From NCBI GenBank assembly GCA_013398615.1, contig VZSR01002145.1:3947616-4011615 (forward strand): DNA of 64,000 nucleotides, in the 5' to 3' direction. Positions 25,901 to 39,200 of this stretch are shown here, one piece after another (the stretch's first letter is position 1; the number at the start of each line of letters is the position of its first letter). A model generated the notes under the pieces. It worked only from the letters and a program-made list of their open reading frames with translations. It did not search any database and was not told the origin of the DNA. Made by a program: the position numbers and the translations under genes. The stretch comes from Brachypodius melanocephalos. Lineage: Eukaryota; Chordata; Aves; Passeriformes; Pycnonotidae.

Positions 25901-28900
25901 GGTTTGGCTCACAAATATGAGCAAAATAAAATTAGATGGCTTAAGTGGCTGCAACCCCAGCTGTGTCCCCACTGCCCAATTCCCAGAAGGTCATCCCTGC
26001 TGCCAGGCTGGCTGTGGAAGGCAACTGCTGAGCTGCTGTAGTGACAGCCTATTCTTCAGGGTGTTAATATTTGTCCGGCTCTGTGAAACAGTTAGGAAGC
26101 TTAACCAGAATAAAAATGTGCACTTTTCCATCTGAAGAATTATTTTTTAGTTTAATTTCTCAAATGGGCTCTGAGAAGCAGCAGCATTGCTTGAGAGATG
26201 GGCAGGGCAGAGAGAGATGACCTTCCCTTTCGGGAACAGCCATTACATCAGTTTTGCTGCCTCACAAAACTATGCCCCATGGTTATTTTTGGTGCTAGAC
26301 TGCCTTAATTTTCTGGAGAGTGACTGAAGGATTAACATAGTGTGCTTATGACATTTGGAAACTAAGCTTTTAGAAAAAATTGTAATTCAGCATGTGCTGA
26401 GGTGGAAACACTTAAATTGCTAGGGATGGGGAAGATGAGTGTCCATGATATTAGTTTCTATAATACAGCTAGAGGTTAAATCCTTTTTCAATTTTTTGGG
26501 TTTTGCTGCTTTTTGAGACCTCTAACCCAATGCCTACTATCCAGCTGCCTCTAGAGAGAGAAGTCTTTAAAGAGACCAGCTTTGTACCTATAAATAATGT
26601 ACAGAGCAGAGTACAAAAATGGAGTCAAGGAGAAGCTCCTCCTTACCTGAACGTAACTGCAGCAGCTCTGTGAGAATAGCTGTGGTCAGGCTATGTGCAG
26701 CACTCGTACCCTGTCGTCCATCTTGACTAAACTGCTTCTGAGAAATAATTCTGAGATTCCAACACCTGAATATCAACTGGTAAATCACAACTGCCTCATA
26801 CTGAAACACGTTAGATGCCAGCAGCCAAACGTGGCAAGGTTTTGAACAGTGTGGTTATAATCCTGCTTGGAACTAAAGGTCTGCTGGAGTGCTTTGTTAA
26901 GTTGGATGTGTTGGAATATGGAGAATTTCTCAAGTCAGAACCCCTGCTATAAATGAAAACACTGTGGCAAAAAAATGTAAATAAATGCCACACATACTTT
27001 GTGTAAGAGCCCTTCCCAATATCTGTAAATATTGTAATTTTGGTGTTTCCCAATTTTGAATTTTACACAGGAGACAGACACATGAAATATTACGAAGCCA
27101 GCATTTTATTTTTTTCATGGATTAATTTTATAATTTCTCTTTTAACTTACTTGAAAACAGTTAATGGAAACTAAATGTAGTGTTTTAACGAGGATTGCCT
27201 TTGAAAGGAAATAATTTGTTCTTGAAAAAATAACTTCAATAGCTTCCCAGTTTAACTGTATTTTAATATGAACACAAAACTCATCCCCGGTCAGACTCTC
27301 CAGGAAAACTCTCTCATGATTCCTGCAGCAGTTGATTCATTCCATGCTGCCTTAATTTTGCAGCTTTAAATGCAGGTTCTCTGCAAAGCCATCCACTTCA
27401 AAGCTTCATAAAACAGAGCTTTGAATAAATTACTGAGCTAGAAATTATACTGGCTGTGCCCAGCTTTGTGCCTGGATGTGGGAATACTTGGCACTGGGTG
27501 TGGAATTCCAAGGAAAATTGCATCTTTGCTGCCTTGCCGAAGAGCAGTAAGAAGGAAAACTGCTGCAGATGAGCAGACACGGAAATGTTGTGTTTCCCTT
27601 TCCAGAGAACACATCCTAAAGAACTGTTGAATATTAATACACCATATATGTGGTGCAACACTGGGCAAACACTGGGATTAACAAACTACTGCTTCTGGAG
27701 GGGATGTGTCCCAGTGTGGCCAGAGCAGCACCGCCTGCTGGAATTACTCTTACTTTTAAAATGCATCCCTGTGGAATCAGTGGGAAGGAGGGAAGGCCTA
27801 CCATGTGTGGACACACCATGTTGGAGTGTGGGATGCCCATGCTTCATGTGCCAGGTGCTGAGCCCCAGGCTGTATTTTGGATTTTTTTTTCCCTCTCTTT
27901 TGCAAGCTCTAGATAATATAATACTGATAACATGACCCTTCTAAGCAATGACATAGTTGCTTTGTCTTTCACAGACACAGCCCACCTTCCTCTGTATTCA
28001 CATTTCTGGTATGTGTGTGTGGAGACGATTCGTCTATAATTGTTTGCTTTCTTTAGAGTCTTTTGAAGTTTAAATCTTCAAGCCAGCTCCCTATATTAAA
28101 AATAAATTCTTCCAAGCCACCAATAAAATGTCAGCTGTGATTAAAGCCCAACTCCTCATATTTAAGTCTTGTCTCCTAAGCACTGTGAGGTCACTCAATG
28201 AGTCAGCGTTTGAAAGGACCAGGACCGTTATTGTTTGGGTAAAGCCCAAAGTTCATCACTGCTTGCTTAAATGGTTTCATCACGTTTTAAATTGCTTTGC
28301 ATTGTGCTGAAAGAAATGTAAACTGCAGGAACGATTTGGCAGAGAACTTGTGATATTTCAGGCACCTCAATCTTGAAAAAACCCTCTGTTATTAATGTTG
28401 AAGTCGGTATTTCTGGTAAGGAAAAGCTTCACCTTCTGTGTAGTAAAGAGGAGAGTGAAGCGGGAAGCTGTGTTTGAGGCATAAACTCTCAACTGTATTC
28501 TCTAAAAATAAAGCTTGGGAACTGTAAAATCTCCAGACAAGGGCTCTTGTACAATGCCAAAGTCTGACAGGGCTTTTCTAGACACATGAACTTTATCAAT
28601 TTTGTTAATTAAAACAGTGAAAAAAATAGAGCATTAAGCTGCAAGGAAAATCCTTGAGAAGCAAGTCTGTACTATTTTGAAGACTATCTGTGAAGCCCAT
28701 TTATATTTTTTGTGCACATTAATGGTAACAGTCCTTAATTACATGAAGACATTTTATTTTGTCACATTTCCTCCCTGTTTGTTGCAATGGACACTGTTGG
28801 GACTATTTGGAGGCAATTAATCACACCAGAGCAGCAAATAACTTTGAGCAGGACTCTGCCTCTGTCTCCAGCCTGTGTCGGTCCTGGGTCTCCCCATTCT

Positions 28901-30029
28901 CTCTGCCCTTTTCCTACATTCCTAATTAACTCCTGCCTCAGTTCCTCACTGATCCATACAACCCAAACTCTTTTGTCACAGTGCTGTCTGGAGAATTGGG
29001 CCTTGGTGTTGAGGAGAAACCCAGGAACAGTAGCTGAATGTCTTGCCCTCCTGCAGTGGAGGCTGGTCGGAGCAGAACCGGGAGTTCAGCTCATTTAGCT
29101 GCCGCCCCCCCCCAACATGCTCAAGTGGCGATAATCAGAGATTGAAATTGTATGAAATCTTTTGCAAATTCTGTCAAGTTTCAAGAGTTCTCCTTACACT
29201 CTCGGGCTTCCCCATCAACCTTTGATTTTTTTGTTAAGCATAATTTAAATCTCAAAGGTGCATTTGTTGAGCCCACCTTTCCCGGGCCGGGTGGGTGCTG
29301 AGCACGCCCGGTGGCGGCTCCGTGCGCGGACGGCTGCGGATGGAGCCCTGGAGCCGGGTGAGCTCCGGCTGCCGCGGGAGCGCTGCAGCTCGGCCCGGCA
29401 GCGATTCGGGGCGCTGCTGCTGCTCCGCGTTTTCCGTGGCTGCTGCTGGGAGCCCTGCCGCTCACGGTGTTCACATCCCTGCCCAGATCCCCTCCGCGTG
29501 GCCCTGGCTAGGGCTGTTCCAACCCTCTCCGCTTGCCCCGGGGCGCGGTTCACCCGCTTCAAGACGGTAAAACGCGGCTTTGCAGCATCCCGGGCCGCCC
29601 TCCTCCCAGTGACCTGGCGGTGAAACCCCCCCGGGGCCGTACGCCGCTCCCCGCCGGTTATGGAACACCCCAACGGGAAGGGTCGGATACGGAGGCGGCT
29701 CTGCCGTGGCCGCTCATTCTGGCTCTGCCGCGCTCGCAGGGGAAGAGGGCGAAACGCGTCCGCCCCGAAACAGCCCCGTCCCTGGCAACCTCACCTGCCG
29801 CTGGCCCGGGGAGGGGGCGGCCGGGCGGGTCCACGCTGGCCAGGCCGGCTCTCCCCCGGCCGCGGTGCGGCGGGGCGGGGCGGGGGGCGGGCGCGGCGGC
29901 GCCGCTCGCTGATTGCAGGGCGGGCGCTGCCAGTCCACCGCCTCCCCCGCGCCAGCCGCGTCCCCGCGCCGGAGCCGCACGGCCCAGCAGCGAGCGCCCA
30001 GCCCGGCCCGGCCCCGCCAGCCGCCCCCC

Positions 30030-30213
30030 ATGGAGGAGCAGCCCCACCACCACCATCATCACCACCACTATTACTACTACGGGCACCACCACCACCACCC
30101 GCAGAGCGCCTACCTGCCGCCGCCCGACGGCCGAGCCCAGCCCAAGCCGCCGCTCCGCCACGAGCACAAGCACGGCGGCCCGCAGCACACGGAGGCGCCG
30201 AAGCGGAGACCAG
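30030..30213 (+). CDS. NUFIP2: NUFIP2 coding exon 1
   Basis: This exon codes for residues 1-61 plus the first base of codon 62. It begins MEEQP, then eight His, four Tyr, a Gly and five His, and ends EAPKRRPG across the splice. The donor is CCAG|GTTGGA. The T at +3 is unusual, but phase and position match the mammalian exon. Read-through into the intron would stay open to a stop at 30671. Confidence 0.93.
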
Positions 30214-33200
30214 GTTGGAGCGGGCAGCGGGACGGGGCCTGTGACCTTCGCGGGGCGGCGGCGGGGCCCCCCTCTATTCCTCCTCCTCCGCCGCCGCCGC
30301 CGCCTCCCCCGGCCCGGCTCGAAGCTTCTCCGCCGCGCTGGGGCCGCTTCCTGTCCGCCATGTTGGGGCTGCGGGAGCCGCGGGCCCGCCGGCACCGCCG
30401 CCCGCCGGCACGTGGGGCCGGGCCGCGTTGCCCCCGCCGGCCGGGCCCCGGGGGGGAGCGGGGGGCGGCCGAGCTACTGTTGAGCGCCAGGATCAATGAG
30501 TCACAGCAGACGGAGGGGCCCGACGCGGCGGCGGGAGGCGGCGCGGCCCGGCCCGGCCCGGCCCAGGGCGCTCGGCCGCCTCCTCCGCGCCGGGGCCGGG
30601 GCTGCGGCCCCCGGGCCGTGCCGAGCCGCCGCTGGCCGGGCGGCAGCGCCGCAGAGGCGGAGGCCGGTTAGCGGCGCGGGGGGAGCCGATCCCGGGCAGG
30701 GCCGGAGCCCCCGCCGCGCTCCTGGGGGGCTCCCCGGCTCCAGCAATCCCTCTGGGGGGGGCTTGTGAGGAGTCAAAGCGAGTGCGTGGCTCCAGCCGGT
30801 CGGGGTGCCGCGTACATTTTTTTTTTTTTTCTTCCTTTGAATTTTCCTTTTACATAACGAGGCAGGAGGTGGGAGGGGGCCTGGCAGCGGCAGAGCGGGG
30901 TCGGCAGTGCCCCATGTGCAGCCTGGGCAGACCTGATCGGGCACACGCTAAAATAAGTTACCGAGCAAAAATAAGTTGAGAAGTCATTTCACTGTTTGCA
31001 GCGTGCCTAGGGTTTTAATATGTGCCTAGGCTGGCACCCCTCCCTTCCCAGCTTCTCAAACGGTTTGTGACTTTGCCAGATCTTCTTCACCTGTTCTTCT
31101 TACCGTCCTGGTTTTTTTTTTCCTTTCCCCTAAATTTTGGTTGCTGCACCTCCGTGCCCAGGCCAAGGCCAGCTGTGCCAAATGTTGATTTGGAGAAAAC
31201 TCAGGCAGCTGAGCTGTGAATGCTTGAGAATTGGAACTAGAAACTGCTGACACACTGACTTACTGAAATGGATTTTGTTCTTCATTTTATTCTTTCACTC
31301 CTCATCTGCAATGGTCTTATGACCACTCTTATTGTTTTGTTTCATTAACAAGTGGTGTCAGAAGTCTTGAGTCATACAAGGTCAGCTGTAACACTCTGCT
31401 CTTGAGAGGGCTTCCTCTTCACGCCATTCTGAAATGCTTAATTTTAGAGGATCCCACTGTTCTGGTTCTCTCTGGGGGTGAAGTATTTATGGTTAATTTT
31501 CTTAACAACATATTTGAAAGTTATAGTGGAAGTTGTGGTGGTTACAGATACTTGCATGTAGTAAAATCCCTTTTGATCCCCCTCGGCAAACTCAGTTGTG
31601 GAATTTCTGTAAAGATTCCTACAAGGATTCTTGTGTTCCCGACTTGCACAGAACTTGAGCTGTTACATCTGCCAGACATCTGAGGCTCCAGGATGTGAGG
31701 GTAACAATGATTTTTTTTTAGTTACAGCAGTTAATTTCAACAACATCAGCAACAACAAAAACATTCTTCTTTCAAGCTGGAGTTTTGCCTGCTCCAGTTG
31801 TTGAGGGACTCCCTCTCTGCTGACTCCGTGCCACCGTGGCTGCAGATGGAGCCTTAGGTGGGTCAGTGGTTGTGGGGGATGTGAGGCTTTCCAGTCCCGG
31901 GAAGGAGGACGGATGAGTCAGAGGAGCAGCGGGTGCAGTAGGAGGGATCCCTCTGCTCGGTCCACAGCTGGAGTGTGTTTGCTGAGCAGGGCACAGTGCG
32001 CTCTCCGTGTCTCCCACTGAGGCTCCAGAGCTTCTCTTGGGGTCCTCGAAAGCAGCAAGCCTCTGGCCAGAGATTTGAAAAGGAGAAGGCAAGGAGGAAG
32101 TTGAGGTGGTTCAGTGTGGACTGTCCTGGGCTTCCAGCTCTGCTTAAATTGCACGCCCAGCGTTCACTTCAGAACCATAAGGCCTAGAAGTGAACTTGAG
32201 AAGGAAAGAGGAAAGCTCAGTCTGCAGCACAATCTCGTGCTTTTATAAGTTTAATCACTCAGAAAGAACTTTATTTCTTGAGTCCCAGGCTCATACCAGC
32301 TCTCCTGGGGATGCTGAAATACTAGTTTTTCAGTGGGCAAGAGACCCATTGCTGGTGGCAGCAGAATGGTTCTTGCTGGGATGCATTTCTGAGTTCTATC
32401 ACCTTTTCAGTGCTAAAGAACATGTGTAGGGAGGTGCTGGTTGTTATCTTGAAGTGCAATGAGGAGATCTGGTCACACTTTCTTCCCTCCGTCTTCCAAC
32501 TGGACTTGTGCGTGTCCCTTTGGAAATACTGCTTTTTTTATTCCCCACCCCTTTGCTGAGATAGCATTTGGGAGGAGAGTGGGAAGGAGGGCTGGTGGTG
32601 TTGCAGGCCCAGGAGCTGATGGAGATGGTAGGAGCTCTCCCTTGTTCACAGTGTGTATCCTGAACCTTCACAGATCTTGTCACAGAAGCAGTGGATCCCG
32701 CTGTCTTGAAGCATCCTGGGAATTAATTTTTTCCTCTCTGTGACCTGGAAATAGTAGCTGATGAAATAGCTCTCCAGCTTGCCAGTGATCTTCAATACAG
32801 TATATTTTCCTGACACAGTATCTGTATTTTCTTTTGCTTTGTTATGTTATCTGGATGTCGCTCAGTTATGCGAGAGTCAGTCGCGGCTGGTCCTTCCTGC
32901 TTAACCCTTCTTGCTGTGGGTTCCAGCAAATAAATTTATGCGGCTTTACCTCAGAGACTAGATATTTTCCTATTTTAAAATGTCTGCATGAGGAAACTGG
33001 ATATGTTTGGGGCTGACTACAGCTTTCTGCAATGACAAGTCTAACATTTCACATTCTAATTCTTGCCTTTTGCTGTTTTTGGCTTCCCTCTAGGCTACGG
33101 AGAGCTGAATGGTAATGCAGGAGAACGAGAAGTGTCACTAAAGGGCCTGTGCTCTGATGAAGCCACCGCCCCAGGATCCAGGGTACCCAATGGCAGCCAG

Positions 33201-36200
33201 CAGCTCGTAGATTCTAATGCCACCCCAAAGCAGACTGTGAAGGCCAGTGCTTTGGGGAAAGCTGGAATCAAAACCAAGAACTTCATTCAGAAAAATAGCA
33301 TGGACAAAAAGAATGAGAAGTCCTACGAAAACAAACACAGAGAAAACCAGTCCTCAGACAAGCCAGAGGGAGTGTCTATTCCAAACGGCGTGGTGACCAA
33401 CAATTCCAGCTACATCACAAATGGCTACGTAGGCAAAGGAGCCGATAACGATGGTAGTGGCTCCGAGAGTGGATATACTACGCCTAAAAAAAGGAAAGGC
33501 AGGCGCAACAGTGCCAAGGGTTGTGAGAACTTGAATCTAGTACAGGACAAAATAATGCAGCAGGAGGTCAGCGCACCAACCTTGAAACAGGAACTTGAGG
33601 GTTTCAAGCCTGACTATAGTGAACAAAAGGGGAACCGAATTGAAAATACTAAGCCTGTTTGGAAATACGAGGCTGGGGCTGGTGGAGCAGGCCGGGGAAA
33701 GCCTGGGCTCGGGGATGTACCGCGGAAAAATTCGGATGCCAAACCCGGGATTAGCAGCAAGAAGTTTGATGACCGGCCCAAAGGGAAGCACGCATCATCG
33801 GCTACATCTAAAGAGGACTCATGGACCTTATTTAAACCGCCCCCAGTTTTTCCAGTGGACAATAGCAGTGCTAAAATTGTTCCCAAAATTAGTTATGCAA
33901 GTAAAGTTAAAGAAAACCTCAACAAAGCAGCTCAAACCCCATCCACGTCATCCTCATCATCTTCATCGTCTACTGGGGAAACTCAGGCCCAAACATCAAG
34001 TCGGCTTTCCCAAGTCCCCATGTCTGCTATGAAATCTGTCACCTCTGCCAGCTTCTCGAACGGGCCGATCCTGGCGGGGACCGATGGAAGTGTTTATTCC
34101 CCGGGGGCCCAGCCACTGCTCTCCTCTGCTGCTAGTACTGTACCATCGACCTCCTCTGAGTCAGTACCCCAGGACATGAGTACAACTTCGACAGCCCTCG
34201 AACAAAAGAAATCTGGCCTTTTTATCTACCCTTCAAATATGCAAACTGTGCTCCTGGGGACAGCGCAAGTCGATTTCCCTTCGCAGACGAATCAGCAGAA
34301 CCTGGGGGATATCTTCCAGAATCAGTGGGGCTTGTCTTTCATAAATGAGCCCAGTGCTGGACCTGAAACCGTGGTGGGGAAATCTGCAGATAATCAGTTA
34401 ATGGAAGTGACATTTCAAGGGGAATATCCTGCCACTTTGGTTTCACAGTGTGCTGAAATCATTCCCTCAGGAACTGAACAACCTGTGTTTCCTAAGGCTT
34501 ATGAGCTGGATAAACGGACTAGCCCTCAAATTCTTAGTGCTATTCTTAAGCCTGGGACTGCTGTTGAGGGTGGTGTCTTAGCTTTGGAGTCGCATCACAC
34601 AGGTGACCTACAAAAGGCAGACACCGGTAGCCAAGGTGCTTTAGTGTTTCTTTCAAAAGACTATGAAGTAGAGAATCCTCTGGCCTCTCCTACGAACAAT
34701 TTGCTAGCCTCCGCCAAAGAACAGAGGTACCAGAGAGGCCTAGAAAGGAAAGATAGCTGGGGTTCTTTTGACCTGAGGGCTGCTATTCTATATCACACTA
34801 AAGGTAATGGCTTAACTTGCTGCCTAAGGGCGTTCTCTTTTTTTTTTTTGTTTGTTTTTGAATTTTAAAAATGCAATATTCTAACATGGTATGTTCCTTC
34901 CAGCAATTCTAATTGTTTTTAAAATTACCTTTTTTTTTTTTTTTTTTTTCCGCTTGCATATCTCTCATGGCAATGACGGTCTGGAGAAGTTACTCAAAGG
35001 GTTGTTTAATTAATGTTAAGAGGTATTTGTTTCCGTGTTCCCGTGGACAAGCATGAGCGATGTTGATAGGGATGATACTTAGCAGGTCCTTGTAAGCCAC
35101 TCGGCATTGGAAGGAGTTAAATGTGTCGGTTCAGCTGCTCTGTTCCAGCTGTACCAGGTGTTATTCTGTCACTGTGGAGGCTTCATAGTCTGTACTCACA
35201 CCTCTGCCACCAAAGTGTTGCAGCTTCTCCCCTGGGCAGATCAGTCCGTGAAATCATGGCTTTGAAGGAAGAAAAAATTATTCCTCCAGCTGTAGGTGTG
35301 ATTTATTTTTTTTTAAGTGTGCCCAACGCACACACTTTTTCCCTGCCCTTGAGTATTATGGCAACAGCAAGACCCATCTTTTCTTATCTGCTTCCCTGTA
35401 AGCTGCAGATTGAATTCTCTCCTTGTCTTTGTAGGCCACATCTTTCACATGATTTTATTGCTTTCATGGAGTCCTTTGTAGTCCAGCTCCCTTTTTTCCT
35501 GTGGTGTTTTTTTTTTTTTTTGAGATTGAAATTACTCAAACACGATATACAGACACTTTAAAATGGAAGGAAGAGAGGGAAGCCTGTGGGATGGCTTGTT
35601 TTCTGCATTAGCCTCAGCACCAGCAGCTCTGAGGACTTGGGGCAGTTCTTGGCTTTTGGTGTTGGCTCAGTGTTAGCCAGGAGCCTGGTTGTGTGTTCCC
35701 TTTTGTCACAGTGTTATTTACTCACTCTTGACCAACATTGGGGCAGTTCCTTTTTTTGACCCCCTTCCCTCTCCATGCACCCCTCTACCCTGAAGGGAAC
35801 AAGGTGAGATCATGCTTTTTTTGTTTACTATTCCACATAGGGATAATGTCTTGTTCCCCTCTGCAGAGGGTGGGTACTTGGCTTTGGCAAATTTGCTGTT
35901 TTCACCCAGTGCAAAGTTCTTGAATTACCACTTCACAAACTCTGTATGGCATAAACTCGAATGCCTTCCTGTACCAGTAACAAGCGCAGTCATTTAAAAA
36001 TAATAACTCCAAATATTTTTTCCAGGTCATCTCCCTCTCAAGACGTTAACATTTCAAGCTCTAGTATTCTTTAAAGCAGTGTTCATCAATTGATTTTCTT
36101 TGGGTCCTCTCCCTTCTGCTCAGTTTATTCCAGCATTAAAGCAGGCTTTCTAGTCTCATTTTTTGTGTCTGCTTGCAGCTTAAATCCCAGCTTCCCATCA

Positions 36201-39200
36201 GAAAGCATAACATGGAAGAAAATCCTCGGTGATATTTTCCTTAATTTTTGCAAATATTCCCTAGACTTCTGTTTGCCTCTCTGTTTTTGTCAGCCTGAAT
36301 TTGTGGAAAAGCAATTGTGCTGCCAGCAAGGCTCGTCAGCTCTCCCATTCTCACTTGCTGTGAAAGGCAGACCTCAGTGAAACAATAGGAACAACAGGAA
36401 AATAAAGAACACTCCCATCCCATGTCCTCTCAAGGAGGTGTTAACTTCAAAGCCTGGCTGCCTTGAGCTCTTCTAAACACAGGAGTTAATTACATTTGTT
36501 GGCAAGAATGGCCACTTAAAGTACCCGTTAAAATACTGTTCTCTGCTCTTCTTCTGCATGTGAATGGTTTTGCTTTGAGCATCCAGAGCAAGCAGCCTCA
36601 TGATGGCCTGGGGATACCCGATCTTGCCCCACCCAGCACTCATCTCTGCTAATTTCTTTTTCACGCTACGTATGTGCCATCTTCAGGGTGTTACTTAGGG
36701 GGTAAAAGATGATGGATGTTTCTAATCAGCATTGTCATTAATGCGGTGATGGGGTGCTCCAAACAGCTTGGGCTTATCTTTCTCCTATTTAGTGTTCAAA
36801 AGCTGTTGCTGTTTTACAAAGCAAGAGATCAGTCCAGGTCTTACTTCTGTAATGATGATGGGTGTTGCATTTCATCCCTAGGGTGAGTTGGATTGAGGAA
36901 TATTTGGTGCCTCCTGTCCTCACTTCATGGCCGTGGTCCTGCAGCCAGAGCCCATCGTGTGCTGTGAAAAGCCTCAAAAGCAGAGCTGCGGGGTTGTGTT
37001 TGCAGGACAGCAGTGCGGGGGTTAATTCCCACACTATTCTCTCCGTTTATCTTGGGCTGTTTTCCCAAGGTCCGAGCCAGCCAGTTCCTCTGCAGTAGGA
37101 AAAGAACGATTTCACTCAATTCCTTTTCACAAGCTGCCTTTTCCTCCTTGCTCGTGTGGGTCTGCCTGGGTCGGTGTTAGGGCATTCCAGGCAGTCAGGT
37201 CCTCGCAATGTTTGGTTTTGATTTTGAGAGTCGGGTGAACTTCTCCCTCTCACATTGATCTGTTTGCTTTTGAGCAAAGTCTCGGTAGTTTGATCTTTGC
37301 ATCTGCCCTGCCCTTGGGGTTATGAACACAAAAAAAAAAAACCGATCACGGGACAAGGACAGGGGTGAGTGTTGAGCACTGTGGGGTCCTGGTGTGTTCC
37401 CTACCCTGAGCTCCATGTGCAGTGTTTTGGTGCAAGGATGAAGTTCTGGGGGTTGCAGAGAAGAATGAGCTGTGGTGTGAGTGGTTGCAGTGCTTTGAAT
37501 GTCACAAATGTGTACTTTTTATTTTTGCACTGTTTGTGCCTGTAACTGTGACCAGGTTGTGTCGATCCTCATCCTAGACTGAAAATTTCTCTGGGAAAGC
37601 CTCCAGCTTACTCAGTAGCTTTGTTCCAGCAAACCAGGCTTTCCTGTGCGTGGTTTGCCCAGCAACTGCACAGGACATTATAAACTGTAATTGCTTCACA
37701 GCTTCCCTGTGGAAAGATGGATAGAGGAGGTGGCACGCAGAGAGAACTGGCTCTGGTACAATGCTCCTGTAACTCACCACAGTATCCCTGAGTGCTGGTG
37801 AGGCCATGATGGGTGGCTGCAGGGCACAGCGAGGTCCTGGTGGAGGATTCCTGTGTTCCTTTGCCTGTACCCTGACTGCTTTTTCTCCAGAAGTCAGAGC
37901 ACTGGGAACATTTAGGCAAGGATGATGATGCACTCTCTTGTTCTTCTTGGGAGCTTTTCCTGTTGGTTTCCTTGTATCCCTGCTTCATGCCTTGCTTCTT
38001 TCTCTTTTTTCTCCTCTGTTTGAAGGGCAGAAAGACTCTCCTCATCATCTGATCTGCCTGAGTGTAAAACACGATCCTTCAGTGTGGCTGCCTTCATTGA
38101 CAGCCCGTGCCACTCGGTGTTTGTGACGGTGCCTTGAAACACTCGCAGGTGACAGATCTGATTTACCAAGGGAGATGTGATTTAGCTCAGCACTGGTGGG
38201 CCTGCTCTGGATGTGCTTGGAGCTTCACATGGGAGATTGGAAGGCCCAGGAAGGAGTAGTGCTCTCATTTCGAGTCACTGTCCACTATCTAGGTTAGACT
38301 TGAACTTCTGCCTTGGTGTGGCATTGCCAAAATCCTTATCTTTTTGAGGTAAAACTGATTCTTGCAGATATTTTGGTCCTTCACATAAGGAGTCTGAGTG
38401 TATGTCAGCTTTACTTGCATCGAAACCAGCATCTTCTTACTTCTTTAGTCCTTCTTTTAAAGACAGCTGGATGAAGCACTTCATCTTAGAATAATTGTCA
38501 ACGCTTTGGAGAATTTTGTTATGTTCCAGCAATTACAGTCTTCCAGGCCATGCTGTCACTAACATTGAGCTCTAGCTATGGCAAGCTTTGTGGTGGGAAG
38601 CTCAATAATTTGCTTATCCTGAGCTAAAAAGCAAATAATTGAGGCCTCCAGCTCAGCTGCACAGCAGTGAAGACCACATGAGTGGAGGAGAGGGAGCTGC
38701 AGGGTTTCCCTTGTTCTTGCCCCTGAATTTCTGCCTGTGCTGCTGCTTTGTTCCCTCTCAGCATCTCGGTTGCAGCAGCATCTCTGCTCGCGTGAAGAGG
38801 CAGGAGAGCAGCATGGAAAATGGAGCAAGGCAGCGTGGGCCAGCCAGGAGTGGTGAACTGGGTCAGAAGAAATAGCAGAGCTGTGAATTCAGCAATTTTC
38901 ATCCTTTACATCAGGAGAGGGTGGGGGGAAAAAAAGCTTTGGCTTCCCATCCCCCCATGGTGGGAAGGGGTTAGAGCTCACTCTGTTGGTTACGGCCTTG
39001 TGGGGTCTGAGCTGTGGGGCAAAAGCTGATTTAATTCTCCTTCCAATCCCTGCTCTTTCCAGTTGTCGGGATAAGTACAGTGTATGCTCTACAGCCATGA
39101 GTCTGCACTGCATGGAATGCTTATTTTTTGCTTTGTTTCCAGGGCAATCCCCATACTTTATCATTGTCCTGCAGATAACAAGAAGGGACCATTCTTGTCT

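Larger units (their letters stand above)
10917..29240. other. Intergenic region between putative TAOK1 and NUFIP2
   Basis: About 18 kb with no open frame over about 125 codons and no recognisable protein or structured RNA. It contains three MIR-like fragments (11.3, 12.5 and 14.5 kb) and an AT dinucleotide run at 22893-22914. Otherwise I see nothing I can support. Confidence 0.7.
29280..30780 (+). promoter_or_regulatory. NUFIP2: NUFIP2 CpG-island promoter
   Basis: A sharp rise in G+C and CpG surrounds NUFIP2 exon 1 between AT-rich flanks. Tandem Sp1-type GC boxes (GGGGCGGGG and neighbours) lie at about 29,867-29,892, about 140-160 nt upstream of the ATG. There is no TATA box, which fits a housekeeping promoter with a start near 29,900-29,950. 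The island continues into intron 1, with a CCG tract near 30,288-30,305. Confidence 0.75.

Noticed and set aside
29533..30483. 316-codon plus-strand open frame over NUFIP2 exon 1
   Set aside because: It is in a different frame from the recognised NUFIP2 N terminus and reflects the CpG island.
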